This document shows positions 8,853 through 17,983 of a stretch of DNA of 64,000 nucleotides, one piece after another (positions within the stretch are counted from its first letter, which is position 1; every line of letters starts with the position of its first letter). Location of the stretch: positions 62,001 to 126,000 of the forward strand of contig JAWKRG010000006.1 in the NCBI GenBank assembly GCA_041389725.1. The letters are read 5' to 3'. The notes under the pieces were generated by a model. That model searched no databases, was not told where the DNA came from, and saw only the letters and a program-made list of their open reading frames with translations. This DNA is from Polyangiaceae bacterium. Its GTDB lineage: Bacteria > Myxococcota_A > Polyangia > Polyangiales > Polyangiaceae. Position numbers and translations under genes: made by a program.

Positions 8853-9010
8853 CCCCGCGGACTCGGCACATCATCCCGCGCGACTCGCCGCCCACGCACC
8901 AAAGAAAGCCTGGGAATCCCGCCACCGTTGCCTCCCTCGGCGCATCGGTGCTAGTCCCGGTCGCCGCGCGACGATGAGCCGTGTCTCTCGCGCAGCGGAC
9001 GGAGCAAAAC

Positions 9011-9868
9011 ATGACTGCTGTACTGGGCGTGATCGGGGGAAGCGGCATCTACGACATGCCGGGGCTGGAGTTGATGGACCGGCAGCGCGTCGCCACGCCC
9101 TTCGGCGATGCCAGCGACGAACTGGTGCGCGGGCGCCTGGGCTCGACGGAGATGCTGTTCCTGCCGCGCCATGGCCGCGGCCACCGCTTGGCGCCCCACG
9201 GCATCAACTATCGCGCCAACGTAGCGGCGATGAAACTGGCGGGCGCTACCCACCTCGTGAGTCTCTCCGCGGTCGGCAGCTTGAAGGAGAGCATCTCACC
9301 CGGCGACGTCGTCATCGTCGACCAGTACATCGACCTGACCAAGCGCCGCGTCAGCACCTTCTTCGAAGAAGGGGCGATCGCCCACGTCGGCTTCGGGGAT
9401 CCAGTGTGCAAGCTGATGGCCGATGCGCTGATCGCCTCTGCGGGCACGGCCGGCGCCAAGCTGCACTCGGGCGGCACCTATGTCTGTATGGAGGGACCGC
9501 AGTTCTCCACTCGAGCCGAGAGCGAGCTCTATCGCAGCTGGGGCGCTAGTGTGATCGGCATGACCGCGATGCCCGAAGCCAAGTTGGCGCGAGAAGCCGA
9601 ACTGCCCTACGCGACCGTGGCGTTGGTCACCGACTACGACTGCTGGCACGAGAGTGAAGAAGACGTCAGCGTCGACGCCGTCTTGGCGGTACTCAAGGCC
9701 AACGCCGCTTTGGCGCAGCGCATCGTGGCGGCGCTTGCCGAGCGCCTGCCCGATCCGCACGAAAGCATCGCCCATCAAGCCCTGACGGGCGCTCTGATCA
9801 CGGACCCAACCGCCATTCCAGCCGCGGTCAAGGAACGCCTGGGGTTCTTGATCGGGCGCTTCCTTTGA
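9011..9868 (+). CDS. mtnP: S-methyl-5'-thioadenosine phosphorylase
   Basis: 285 residues from ATG 9011, which has a GGAGC ribosome site; an upstream in-frame ATG lacks one. Nucleoside phosphorylase of the MTAP/PNP type: IGGSGIYDMPG near the N-terminus, phosphate-binding RHGRGHRLAPH and NYRAN, and the MEGPQFSTRAES motif. The middle region GMTAMPEAKLAREAEL fits MTA phosphorylases. Cleaves methylthioadenosine to adenine and 5-methylthioribose-1-phosphate (polyamine and methionine salvage). Paired with a PfkB kinase 22 bp downstream. Confidence 0.93.
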   Translation: MTAVLGVIGGSGIYDMPGLELMDRQRVATPFGDASDELVRGRLGSTEMLFLPRHGRGHRLAPHGINYRANVAAMKLAGATHLVSLSAVGSLKESISPGDVVIVDQYIDLTKRRVSTFFEEGAIAHVGFGDPVCKLMADALIASAGTAGAKLHSGGTYVCMEGPQFSTRAESELYRSWGASVIGMTAMPEAKLAREAELPYATVALVTDYDCWHESEEDVSVDAVLAVLKANAALAQRIVAALAERLPDPHESIAHQALTGALITDPTAIPAAVKERLGFLIGRFL

Positions 9869-9890
9869 GCCACAAACGAGCGAGCAAGCC

Positions 9891-10817
9891 ATGAATCCGA
9901 AACCCGATCCCAAACCCGTCCTGATTGTGGGCTCGATGGCCTTCGACGACCTGGAGCTACCTTCGGGCAAGTTCGACGACGTGGTTGGCGGCTCTGCCAC
10001 CTACGCCTCGATGGCAACCAGTCTGTTCGCGCCCGCCCGAGTCGTCGCGGTGGTTGGCGACGACTTCCCGGATGCGACGCTGAGCAAGCTGTCGACCCGG
10101 GGGGTCGACGTGACCGGCGTGGAACGCGCCGCCGGCAAGACTTTTCGCTGGGCAGGACGCTACGCGCAGAACCTGTCGTCGCGCACGACCCTGGACACCC
10201 AGCTCAACGTGTTCGCCGACTTCCGCCCCAAGCTGCCCGCGGGCTACGAGAGCAGCGAGTTCCTGTTGCTGGGCAACATCCACCCCGCCCTGCAGCTGGA
10301 AGTGCTGGACGCGGCCAAGCAGGCGAAGTTCGTGGCAGCCGACACCATGAACTTCTGGATCGATGGCGAGCGACCGCTCCTGGAGAAGCTGCTGTCGCGC
10401 ATCGACACCTTGGTGATCAACGACGAAGAATTGCGACAGTTGGGGCAAGAGCACAACGTGTGCCGGGCCGCGAAGCGCGTTCAAGCGATGGGGCCGAAGC
10501 GCCTAGTGGTCAAGCGCGGCGAGTACGGCGCGATGCTGTTCGACGAGCACGGCATCTTCTTCGCGCCCGCCTACCCTCTGGAAGACGAGGTCGACCCCAC
10601 TGGCGCCGGGGACACCTTCGCGGGCGCACTACTCGGCTATCTCGCGCGCGAGCAGGTCCTGGATCAAGGCACCTTGCGCCGCTCGCTGTTGATGGCGGCT
10701 ACCGTGGCTTCCTTCTGCGTGGAGGGCGTCGGAACGACGCGCATCGGCGAGATCAGCCGTGACGACGTCGCCCATCGACTGGAAGCGCTGCGCACTCTCG
10801 TGCACTTCGGGCAGTGA
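9891..10817 (+). CDS. PfkB family carbohydrate/nucleoside kinase
   Basis: 308 residues. Ribokinase/PfkB fold: N-terminal VVGGSATYAS, the acceptor-binding core, and C-terminal signature DPTGAGDTFAGALLGY with the catalytic Asp and anion-hole GAGD. Immediately downstream of MTA phosphorylase and probably cotranscribed. Adenosine kinase or a ribose-derivative kinase would fit that context, but the substrate is inference; MTA phosphorylase itself yields an already phosphorylated sugar. Confidence 0.88.
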   Translation: MNPKPDPKPVLIVGSMAFDDLELPSGKFDDVVGGSATYASMATSLFAPARVVAVVGDDFPDATLSKLSTRGVDVTGVERAAGKTFRWAGRYAQNLSSRTTLDTQLNVFADFRPKLPAGYESSEFLLLGNIHPALQLEVLDAAKQAKFVAADTMNFWIDGERPLLEKLLSRIDTLVINDEELRQLGQEHNVCRAAKRVQAMGPKRLVVKRGEYGAMLFDEHGIFFAPAYPLEDEVDPTGAGDTFAGALLGYLAREQVLDQGTLRRSLLMAATVASFCVEGVGTTRIGEISRDDVAHRLEALRTLVHFGQ

Positions 10818-10824
10818 GGCGTCC

Positions 10825-11841
10825 ATGAAGCGTCTTCTCGGGGGATTCGGCTTGCTGCTTGGTGCGACGGCGTTCGCGTGTTCGAGCAGCGATGATGGCG
10901 GCGGCGGCGGCAGCGGTGGCGGAACGAGTGCCGGGTGCAAGCCCAGCGCGAATGCCTGCTACGTGGACGGCGCCACGGGGCCCGGGAACGAGTGCCTGGC
11001 CCGCGCCGATTACTCGGGCAAGGATCTCGTCGGTCTACGCGTGACGTCCCACCAGGTAAAGAGCCCGACGACCTTGGCGGCGCCGTTCATGCAAGACGCC
11101 ATCATCACGCAGAAGAGCGCGCTGTTCGAGCCGACCTGCAACCAATTGGGTAGCGGCCAGTTCAACTTGCTCGTGCAACTCGATCGCGCCGCAGCCGAAC
11201 TCACCCTCTCGGGAGGCGTACCTCAGGCGTTGATTGGGGATCCGGGCAAGGCATGCTTTGCTCAGCTCACGGATCCGAAGAGCGGCCTGACCGTCGAGCC
11301 GGTGACGGCAACGGCGACGGTTGGCGCAGACGGAAAGTTCGACGCGACCCTGCCGCTCTTCGTCATGCCGATCTACCTCGAAGATCAAGCGGACCTCGCC
11401 AGCACGGTGCTCATGCCGCTCCACGAAACCCGGGTGACCGGAACGCTGTCCGCCGACGGCAACTGCATCGGTCGCTACGCCCACGAGCGACTCGACCCAG
11501 GGCTGCAGTGCCAGGCTGGCGAGAGCGAGTTCGCCTGGGACGCGGGCGGGCGCTACGAGGGCTACATCACCGTCGCCGAGGCGGATCAGGTCTTCGTCCA
11601 TTCCCTGGGTCAGACGCTGTGCGTAGTGCTGACCGGCGATCCGAAGAAGTGGGAAGGCCCGAAGCCCGACTCGAGCTGTGCGACCAGTCCCGGCTTCCAG
11701 GACACGGGCGCTCTGCCCAAGGGGGATTGGTGCTCCACCACGAACAGCGCCGGCGGCTGCCAGGACGCCTGGCACCTCGAGATCGACTTCGCCGCTGCCG
11801 CCGTCACGATCGGCGGCGAGCACGGCAAGGACTGCCCCTAG
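10825..11841 (+). CDS. Secreted lipoprotein, unknown
   Basis: 338 residues from MKRLLGGFG, with a lipoprotein signal ending at ATAFAC (Cys19), followed by a Ser/Asp/Gly linker (SSSDDGGGGG). The mature part has several cysteines, suggesting disulfides (CKPSANACYV, KACFAQL, SSCATSPGF, GGCQDAWH). No family recognised. Starts seven bases after the kinase gene, so it may be cotranscribed despite the unrelated role. Linkers of this kind are common on myxobacterial surface lipoproteins. Confidence 0.75.
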   Translation: MKRLLGGFGLLLGATAFACSSSDDGGGGGSGGGTSAGCKPSANACYVDGATGPGNECLARADYSGKDLVGLRVTSHQVKSPTTLAAPFMQDAIITQKSALFEPTCNQLGSGQFNLLVQLDRAAAELTLSGGVPQALIGDPGKACFAQLTDPKSGLTVEPVTATATVGADGKFDATLPLFVMPIYLEDQADLASTVLMPLHETRVTGTLSADGNCIGRYAHERLDPGLQCQAGESEFAWDAGGRYEGYITVAEADQVFVHSLGQTLCVVLTGDPKKWEGPKPDSSCATSPGFQDTGALPKGDWCSTTNSAGGCQDAWHLEIDFAAAAVTIGGEHGKDCP

Positions 11842-12040
11842 AAACGCGTCGGCCACGGCGGTTTGGTTCCATTCGGACCGCGCGGCGGACGCGAGGGATC
11901 GGGGGCTCGCACCTTGGCGCACATACGCGCACCCAAACTTCGTTCCGCTAGCAGCGAACGCGAGCCCGATCCTGCGCTAAGATTCAGGGCGTTCGCCTTG
12001 GGGCGCCGTGCGCGGCCGGGAGCCGCACCGGGAGAGTCTT

Positions 12041-15000
12041 ATGCCGAGTTGGCTCAAACACATTTGTTTCGTGTTGTTCTTGGTCGTGTTCGCGGGCTGC
12101 GCGGGCAGTTGCTCGAGTTGCAGCGGATGCGGCATGACGCCGCTGCCTGGCGGCTTCAAATCGGAGGGTCGCATCGAGAACGCTGCCAGCGTGCGCTTGA
12201 CGGACAGCGGGCTCAAGTTCCTCGGTGACAACCTCGGCGCGATCGCGCCGAGCGTCATCGGCAGCGCAGCGCAGACCAACGCGGGCGTGGTCACCTTCGA
12301 CGTGCCGCCGGTAGCGCAGGAGATCAAGCTTGGCCCGATCTCCCTCGGCACGGCGCACGTGTGCAAAGCCGGGTCGAAGCCGACGGCCAGCCCTCCGGAG
12401 TGCATCGTGGAGGCGGACCTCGGCAAAGCCGCCCTCACCCTGGCCACCAAAGCCCCACACAACTTGACGATCACAGGGACTTTGGCCGTGCGCCTGCAAA
12501 AGGCGCCGCTCGAATTCGGCATCATCAATAGTGACGTGGTGCTTACGGCCGGTGGAAAGTGTAGCCCGCGGGACTACGCGAATATCCCAGTGACCGTCGA
12601 TATCTCCGTCGAAGTGGACGACGACCCGAATCACGGCACCCGCAAGGGCTACTCCAAGGTGAAGATCGAAACACTCACCATCGACAACAACACCATCAAC
12701 AATTCGATCGGCTTCTGCGGCAGTGCCCTGTCCTCCGCGGTGCTCAACTTCGCCAAAGGCTTCATCCTCGGCTCCGTGACCGGTGGTCTCACCGATACGC
12801 TGAAGAGCACGGTCGAAGATCAGCTCTGCACCAGCCAGGACCCAGCCGCTGGCGTCACCTGCCCCTCGGGCACCTATCCGGATCCCGATGGCGTGTGCCG
12901 CTACTGCAACCCCGATGGCAACGGGATTTGCCAGGACACCAGCCGCGAGTGCGTCGCACTGGCTCTCGGTACGGACGGCAACATCAACTTGTCTCAAGCG
13001 CTCTCGAGCCTCTCTCCCGGCACCAAGGGCGGCTTCGACTTCATGATGGCCGTCGGTGGCGAAGGTTTGCGCGACGATAACTCCGGCTTCAGCTGGGGTG
13101 ACCTCAACTTCGCCGGTGGCGGCGCGACTCTGGGTCTCATGGGTGGCGCCGAACCCACGCCGATCACGCAGTGCGTTCCAATCGCCAACCTGACGAAGCC
13201 AACCGGCATTCCCATCCCCGACGAACTGACGGCGAACACCGTCAGCGGCTGGACCGGAGACGGACCCCATCTGGGGCTCGCGCTGAGCGAGCGCTACCTC
13301 AACTACACCTTGGGCGCGGTCTACAATAGCGGCGCGCTTTGCATCGGCGTGGGGTCTAGTACCCTCGGCTCGCTCCTCAACTCCGACACCATCGGTCTGC
13401 TGATCCCGAGCTTGAAGGATCTGGCGCGGCAACGCCAAGCGGCTCCCCTGGCGCTCGTGCTCCGACCCCAAGAACCCCCCTCCGCCACCGTCGGCAACGG
13501 CACGGATCTGGAGACCGACCCCTTGCTGGCCTTGGCCCTGAACAAGCTCAGCATCGACTTCTACGTGTGGAGCAACGACCGCTTCATCCGCGGTTTCACG
13601 GCGACCTTCGACGTCTTGGCCCCAGTCAACCTCGACGTGACCAACGAGGGCCTGGCTCCGGTGATCGACAAGGTGGAGATCAACAACCCTGACATCACCA
13701 ACGGTCCGCTGTTGCGCGAGGAGACGAAGGCCGCCGCCAAAGCCCTGGCCGGCATCATCGGCAGCCAGCTCGGCTCCGCCCTCGGCGGCGCGATAAACCC
13801 CATCAACCTCAACGATTCGCTGGCGAGCGCTGGACTCACGCTGACCATCCCACCCACGGTGCAGGGACAAGGCAGCCCCGGCCTGCGCAAGTTGGAGAAG
13901 GGCACGGATCGTTTCTTGGGCATCTTCGCCGCGCTGGGGCTGCCCGCCGCCACGAACGTGGCGCCCGAGATGGCCGTCGAAACCGTGGCCGAGGTGACCG
14001 AAAAGCGGGTGGACGAGCGTGGCCTGAGCCTTCCCACCTTGAGCAACGAGACCCAGCCCGAGGTGCGGATTCGAGTTTCCAGCCCCGCCGACAACGGCGC
14101 CAACAAGCTCGAGTACCAATACCGCGTCAACGGTGGCATCTGGCATCCGTGGACCTACGAGCGTGATCTGGCCGTGCGCACACCAGACCTGGCGCTCCAG
14201 GCTGTGCACCACATCGACGTGCGCGCGCGCATCGCGGGCAAGCCCCACACCATGGACCTTTCCCCGGTACGATTGGACGTTCGCATCGACAAGACGGCGC
14301 CCTTCGTGGAGGTCGCACGCCGACCCCGCGCTGGGAAGGTGGAAGTGTTCGTGCGCGATACGGTCAGCGAACGCAGCAAGGTGCGCGTCCGCTACGCGCT
14401 GGACGACGACGCCTTTGGCCAATGGCAACCTGCCGACTCGGTGCAGGACGTCGAGGTCGGCGGTGCCGGCAAGCTGCGCGTAGAAGCCGAAGACGAGGAA
14501 GGCAACGTCGCCAGCGTCCAGCAGAGTCTCATTCGAGGCAAAGAAGACGCCTCCCTGGCGGGCGGGGGCTCGGGCTGCAACTGCACGCTGGTGGGCGGAA
14601 GCTCGAGCATGAACGCTCGACTCCGTTTCGGCTTCCCCGCCCTGCTCGCCTTGGGCCTGGCGCTATGGGCGCGTCGCCGCCGTCCCGCTCGCGGCGTCTC
14701 CGCCGGGCGACAGCCCGAGAAACGCAACGCAAGCCTGCGTCGCGCGCGCACCTTCAGCGGGCTCGCGATGATGGCGGTTGCCGTCAGCTACTCGGGCTGT
14801 TCCTGCGGCGACGACAGCGAGTCCAAAGGCGGCACGGGCGGCGGGCCCGCAGGCGCCTGCCCGGGCGCGGACACATGTGAAGTCCTCGAGCCCGGACTGA
14901 TCGGCGCCTACGCATCCGGGGCGGTGGCCGCAGACGGAGTCGTCTGGGTCGCCGCCTACAACGACTTCGGCTACGGCATCGGCGACGGCTACGAAGAGAC

Positions 15001-16285
15001 CTACAACTTCGGCGACCTCGTCGTGGGAAAGCTCGATGGCGACAAGGTCACCTGGTCGAGCGTCGATGGCCTACCGGCCGTCGACGACACGCTGGATCCG
15101 GGTAGCCCAGGCGGCCCCCCGGACCCGGACCTGTTCGATCCCAATGGCTACCGTTCAGGACTCACCGAACCCGGCGACGACGTGGGCCTGTGGACGAGCA
15201 TGGCCTTCGTCGGCGGCCAACCCGCCGTGGCCTACTACGACGGCACCAATCACGCCCTGCGCTTCGCGCGCTACGACGGCAAGAGCTGGACGAGTCACGA
15301 AGTGCAGAAGGTGGCGAAGGCCGATGTCGGTCGCTACGCAAAGCTCGTCGCCATCGACGACAAGCCCGTCATCGCCTACTTGGCGATCGAGCCCGGCGGT
15401 ACCGATGGCATGGCCAAGAGCGTCGTGCGTGTCGCCAGGGCGGCGAGCGCAACGCCCGACGCGGGCGGATGGACCTTCGAGGATGCCGCCGTCGATCCGC
15501 TCACACCCTGCAGCGCAGCCGTCTGCGGAGGCGACGTCTGCGTCAGCGACAACGGCAAGTGCGCCGCCAAGATCGGCGGCTGCGATCCCAAGTGCGGCAG
15601 CGGCGAAGCGTGCGTGGACATCGGCGCCGGCGCTCAGTGTGCGGCCATCGTCGACGCCAACACGCCCATCACCTATCCCGAGGCAGCCGGCCTCTACATC
15701 TCCTTGGCGAAGACCGCCCAAGGCTTGGGCATCGCCTACTACGATCGCATCCATGGCAACCTGATGGCGGTGCGCAAAGACGGGGCCACATGGCAAGCGC
15801 CGGTGCTGGTGGACGGCCAGGGCTCGGACGCAAACGGCCCAGTCGATACGGGCGACGTGGGTCTCGGCGCGAGCCTGTTCGTCGATGGCGCCGGAGATTG
15901 GCACCTGTCCTACGTGAACGGCTTCGACGAGACCGTCATCTACATGAAGTTGACGGGAGGCACGACGCCCAGCACACCCGAAGTGGTCGACGACGGCGCG
16001 ACGGCGGATGGTCAGGCCGTGGTCGGCGACGACTCGGCGATCTTCGTGACTGGCAGCGGCGAGGTCCGTATCGCGTATCAAGACGCAACCAACGGCACGC
16101 TGCGCTGGGCGGTGGGAACACCGAACGGCGCGACACACACCTGGAACAAGAAGAGCCTCACCGTCCCCGGCTTCTCGGCGGGCTTCAATCAGATCCTGGA
16201 CGTCGGCGGCGCCACGAAGGTGCTGTCGTTCTGGCGCGAAGGAAAACCCAAGACTCGGGGCGACGTCGCTCTGATCTCCCCCTGA
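12041..16285 (+). CDS. Large surface lipoprotein; probable in-frame fusion of two secreted proteins
   Basis: 1414 residues from ATG 12041, with ribosome site GGGAGAG. The N-terminus is a lipoprotein signal (LFLVVFAGC) followed by a Cys cluster (CAGSCSSCSGC). A long all-beta region follows, with one Cys-rich patch near residue 285 and an Ig-like segment around 690-830. Residues 843-885 look like a MYXO-CTERM sorting tail: GSGCNC, a linker, hydrophobic FPALLALGLALWA, then RRRR. About 25 residues later a second export signal appears (LAMMAVAVSYSGC, then SCGDDSES and a Gly-rich linker), followed by about 480 residues of beta-propeller-like repeats (LGIAYYDRIHGNLMAV, VRIAYQDATNGTLRWAV) with another Cys-rich insert. 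The reading frame is open throughout. See finding on the junction. Confidence 0.8.
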   Translation: MPSWLKHICFVLFLVVFAGCAGSCSSCSGCGMTPLPGGFKSEGRIENAASVRLTDSGLKFLGDNLGAIAPSVIGSAAQTNAGVVTFDVPPVAQEIKLGPISLGTAHVCKAGSKPTASPPECIVEADLGKAALTLATKAPHNLTITGTLAVRLQKAPLEFGIINSDVVLTAGGKCSPRDYANIPVTVDISVEVDDDPNHGTRKGYSKVKIETLTIDNNTINNSIGFCGSALSSAVLNFAKGFILGSVTGGLTDTLKSTVEDQLCTSQDPAAGVTCPSGTYPDPDGVCRYCNPDGNGICQDTSRECVALALGTDGNINLSQALSSLSPGTKGGFDFMMAVGGEGLRDDNSGFSWGDLNFAGGGATLGLMGGAEPTPITQCVPIANLTKPTGIPIPDELTANTVSGWTGDGPHLGLALSERYLNYTLGAVYNSGALCIGVGSSTLGSLLNSDTIGLLIPSLKDLARQRQAAPLALVLRPQEPPSATVGNGTDLETDPLLALALNKLSIDFYVWSNDRFIRGFTATFDVLAPVNLDVTNEGLAPVIDKVEINNPDITNGPLLREETKAAAKALAGIIGSQLGSALGGAINPINLNDSLASAGLTLTIPPTVQGQGSPGLRKLEKGTDRFLGIFAALGLPAATNVAPEMAVETVAEVTEKRVDERGLSLPTLSNETQPEVRIRVSSPADNGANKLEYQYRVNGGIWHPWTYERDLAVRTPDLALQAVHHIDVRARIAGKPHTMDLSPVRLDVRIDKTAPFVEVARRPRAGKVEVFVRDTVSERSKVRVRYALDDDAFGQWQPADSVQDVEVGGAGKLRVEAEDEEGNVASVQQSLIRGKEDASLAGGGSGCNCTLVGGSSSMNARLRFGFPALLALGLALWARRRRPARGVSAGRQPEKRNASLRRARTFSGLAMMAVAVSYSGCSCGDDSESKGGTGGGPAGACPGADTCEVLEPGLIGAYASGAVAADGVVWVAAYNDFGYGIGDGYEETYNFGDLVVGKLDGDKVTWSSVDGLPAVDDTLDPGSPGGPPDPDLFDPNGYRSGLTEPGDDVGLWTSMAFVGGQPAVAYYDGTNHALRFARYDGKSWTSHEVQKVAKADVGRYAKLVAIDDKPVIAYLAIEPGGTDGMAKSVVRVARAASATPDAGGWTFEDAAVDPLTPCSAAVCGGDVCVSDNGKCAAKIGGCDPKCGSGEACVDIGAGAQCAAIVDANTPITYPEAAGLYISLAKTAQGLGIAYYDRIHGNLMAVRKDGATWQAPVLVDGQGSDANGPVDTGDVGLGASLFVDGAGDWHLSYVNGFDETVIYMKLTGGTTPSTPEVVDDGATADGQAVVGDDSAIFVTGSGEVRIAYQDATNGTLRWAVGTPNGATHTWNKKSLTVPGFSAGFNQILDVGGATKVLSFWREGKPKTRGDVALISP

Positions 16286-16347
16286 TTCGCACTGGCTTCA
16301 AGCGCGGGCCTCGAGTTCGAGATCCGGCCAAGACGCTCGACACGAGT

Positions 16348-16617
16348 CTAGGCTGCGACGGTAGCGGCGTCGGGCTCCGACACCACGACGCCCGTCGCCG
16401 GCCCATCCGCAACGCGGCGCTCCTCGGCCACGAGCGAGAGCAGCTCGTTCTTGTCGGCGATGCCCGCCTCGAGCATCAGCCGCATGTAGCCATCCACGTA
16501 TCCGTGGGCGCGCGCGAGTCTCGCGTACGCAACGCCATCCGTGCGCAGACGAAAGACGTCGCGCAGCATGAGGCGAAGGTTGTCCAGCATCTCGTTCTTG
16601 CTTTGCGTCGAAGCCAT
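16348..16617 (-). CDS. Small conserved-looking soluble protein, unknown
   Basis: 89 residues from MASTQSKNEM, with GGGAG upstream; longer in-frame extensions are Arg/Pro-rich and unlikely to be coding. Predicted mostly helical: DNLRLMLRDVFRLR, then YARLARAHGYVDGYMRLMLEAG and KNELLSLVAEER, with a disordered tail. The helix-turn-helix-like spacing is suggestive, but no family is recognised. Convergent with the large lipoprotein gene. Confidence 0.65.
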   Translation of the reverse strand: MASTQSKNEMLDNLRLMLRDVFRLRTDGVAYARLARAHGYVDGYMRLMLEAGIADKNELLSLVAEERRVADGPATGVVVSEPDAATVAA

Positions 16618-16821
16618 GCTCCCGAACTCCCTGGGCCGCCGTTCTGCCTCTTGGCCCCTAGGTCTCCTGGGGTATCGAGCTTTGCGCGGACGGGCCAAGT
16701 TTTGACATTCGCGATTCGCTGACGCGACGCAGCACCTACACCATGGCTAGATCCGTGGATTTTCTGCGGCTGGCGCGAATGGGTAGCGGAGCGCGCGGCG
16801 TTCGGATATCGGACGTAGCCG

Positions 16822-17964
16822 ATGCCTGCCCCGAACCCTGCCACCATCGTCGTCGAGCTCGAGCGCCATGCGGCCTTGGACACGATGTGCTCGTTGGTTC
16901 GTGAGCACCTGCTCGGCAAGCCAGCCGACGAACAGGCGCGCCTGCTGAGCGACGGCGTGGAACTCGAGTCGGTGAGCGCCGAGGGCCTGCAAACCGAGTG
17001 GGGCAACCTGCGCGAGATCCTGCGCACGGGGCCGCAATCCAAATCCGCCAGCGCCCTCGTCGCCGCCGTGGTGGCCCTGGCCATCCGCGTGGACTTTCCG
17101 AGCGCGCCCGAGCAAGAGAGCGCCCGCGCTCGAGAACTCATTCAGCTGACGACCCACCGAGGAGTCGATGCTCTCGGCGCCATCGATGCAGCGCTCAAGG
17201 ACGGGGCGGGCGCTTTCTGGGCCGCGTGCGCCAACGTGATGAGAGAGCTGACCCCGGCCGAAACGATGATCACCGCCCTCGCCCTGCGGCGCAGCTCGCA
17301 TCCCGCCGCGGGGGATGCATTGACGCGGCTGACAGCCGAGGACATCGACCCGAATCTGGCCGCGATACTCGCCACTGCACCCGCCGACGTCAGCAAGCTG
17401 AGCGGTGAGCTGACCGCCGCACCCCGCCATCCCGCCATCACCGTGCTCTTGGCCGTGTCGGGCATCTTGTTCCTGATGGCCTTGGGCCGTGCCCTGGGGC
17501 GGCTTGCCCTCGCCTATCGCAAGCCAGCGGAGGTCGTCGTCAGCGAACGTGGGATCGAGATCAGCTACCGCACCGAGCTGCTGGGCCGGGTACTGCGGGA
17601 CCGCTCCACGTTGGTGCCCTTGACGAACGTTGCCAAGCTGACGCGCGAGGTTCGCTTCGCGCGCGCGGGGCTGTACGCAGGCCTGATCGCGCTCTGCCTC
17701 GGCACCTACTTCGGCATGGGCCTTCTCGTCGACGGCTCCCGCGTTCCGGGCACCTCCCCGCCGCTGCTCGGTCTGGGCGTGGTGATCATCGGGTTGGGGC
17801 TGGCGCTGGACTTCGGGTTTTCGCTTCTCGCGGACAGATCCCGAGGGCACTGCCGCATGGTCGTGGTGCCCCTCAAGGGGCGAAGCGTCTGCATCGGTTC
17901 CCTCGATCGCGCACGCGTGGACGCCATGTTGGACGCCGTCGCCAAGCTCGCCCGCAGCGCGTGA
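16822..17964 (+). CDS. Membrane protein, unknown
   Basis: 380 residues. The first 200 are alpha-helical and soluble (scaffold-like, with repeated Ala/Leu/Glu helices); then three membrane segments at about 214-235, 275-300 and 312-335. Between the first and second lies a compact beta region (EVVVSERGIEISYRTELLGR), and a similar one ends the protein (MVVVPLKGRSVCIGSLD). These resemble PH-like or membrane-associated sensor modules. Converges with the next leftward gene after 19 bp. No function can be assigned. Confidence 0.7.
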   Translation: MPAPNPATIVVELERHAALDTMCSLVREHLLGKPADEQARLLSDGVELESVSAEGLQTEWGNLREILRTGPQSKSASALVAAVVALAIRVDFPSAPEQESARARELIQLTTHRGVDALGAIDAALKDGAGAFWAACANVMRELTPAETMITALALRRSSHPAAGDALTRLTAEDIDPNLAAILATAPADVSKLSGELTAAPRHPAITVLLAVSGILFLMALGRALGRLALAYRKPAEVVVSERGIEISYRTELLGRVLRDRSTLVPLTNVAKLTREVRFARAGLYAGLIALCLGTYFGMGLLVDGSRVPGTSPPLLGLGVVIIGLGLALDFGFSLLADRSRGHCRMVVVPLKGRSVCIGSLDRARVDAMLDAVAKLARSA

Positions 17965-17983
17965 CTTCCGCGCGTTCAGCGGA

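Noticed and set aside
11984..14428. 814-codon leftward ORF opposite the large lipoprotein gene
   Set aside because: It is antisense to a clear secreted protein; composition is Arg/Val/His/Gly-rich without motifs, as expected from the high-GC complement.
16702..16707. TTGACA hexamer as promoter for the membrane protein at 16822
   Set aside because: No acceptable -10 at 16-18 bp spacing; one hexamer is expected by chance.
15190..16722. 510-codon rightward ORF in another frame of the large lipoprotein gene
   Set aside because: Arg/His-rich out-of-frame shadow that runs past the real stop into the intergenic region.
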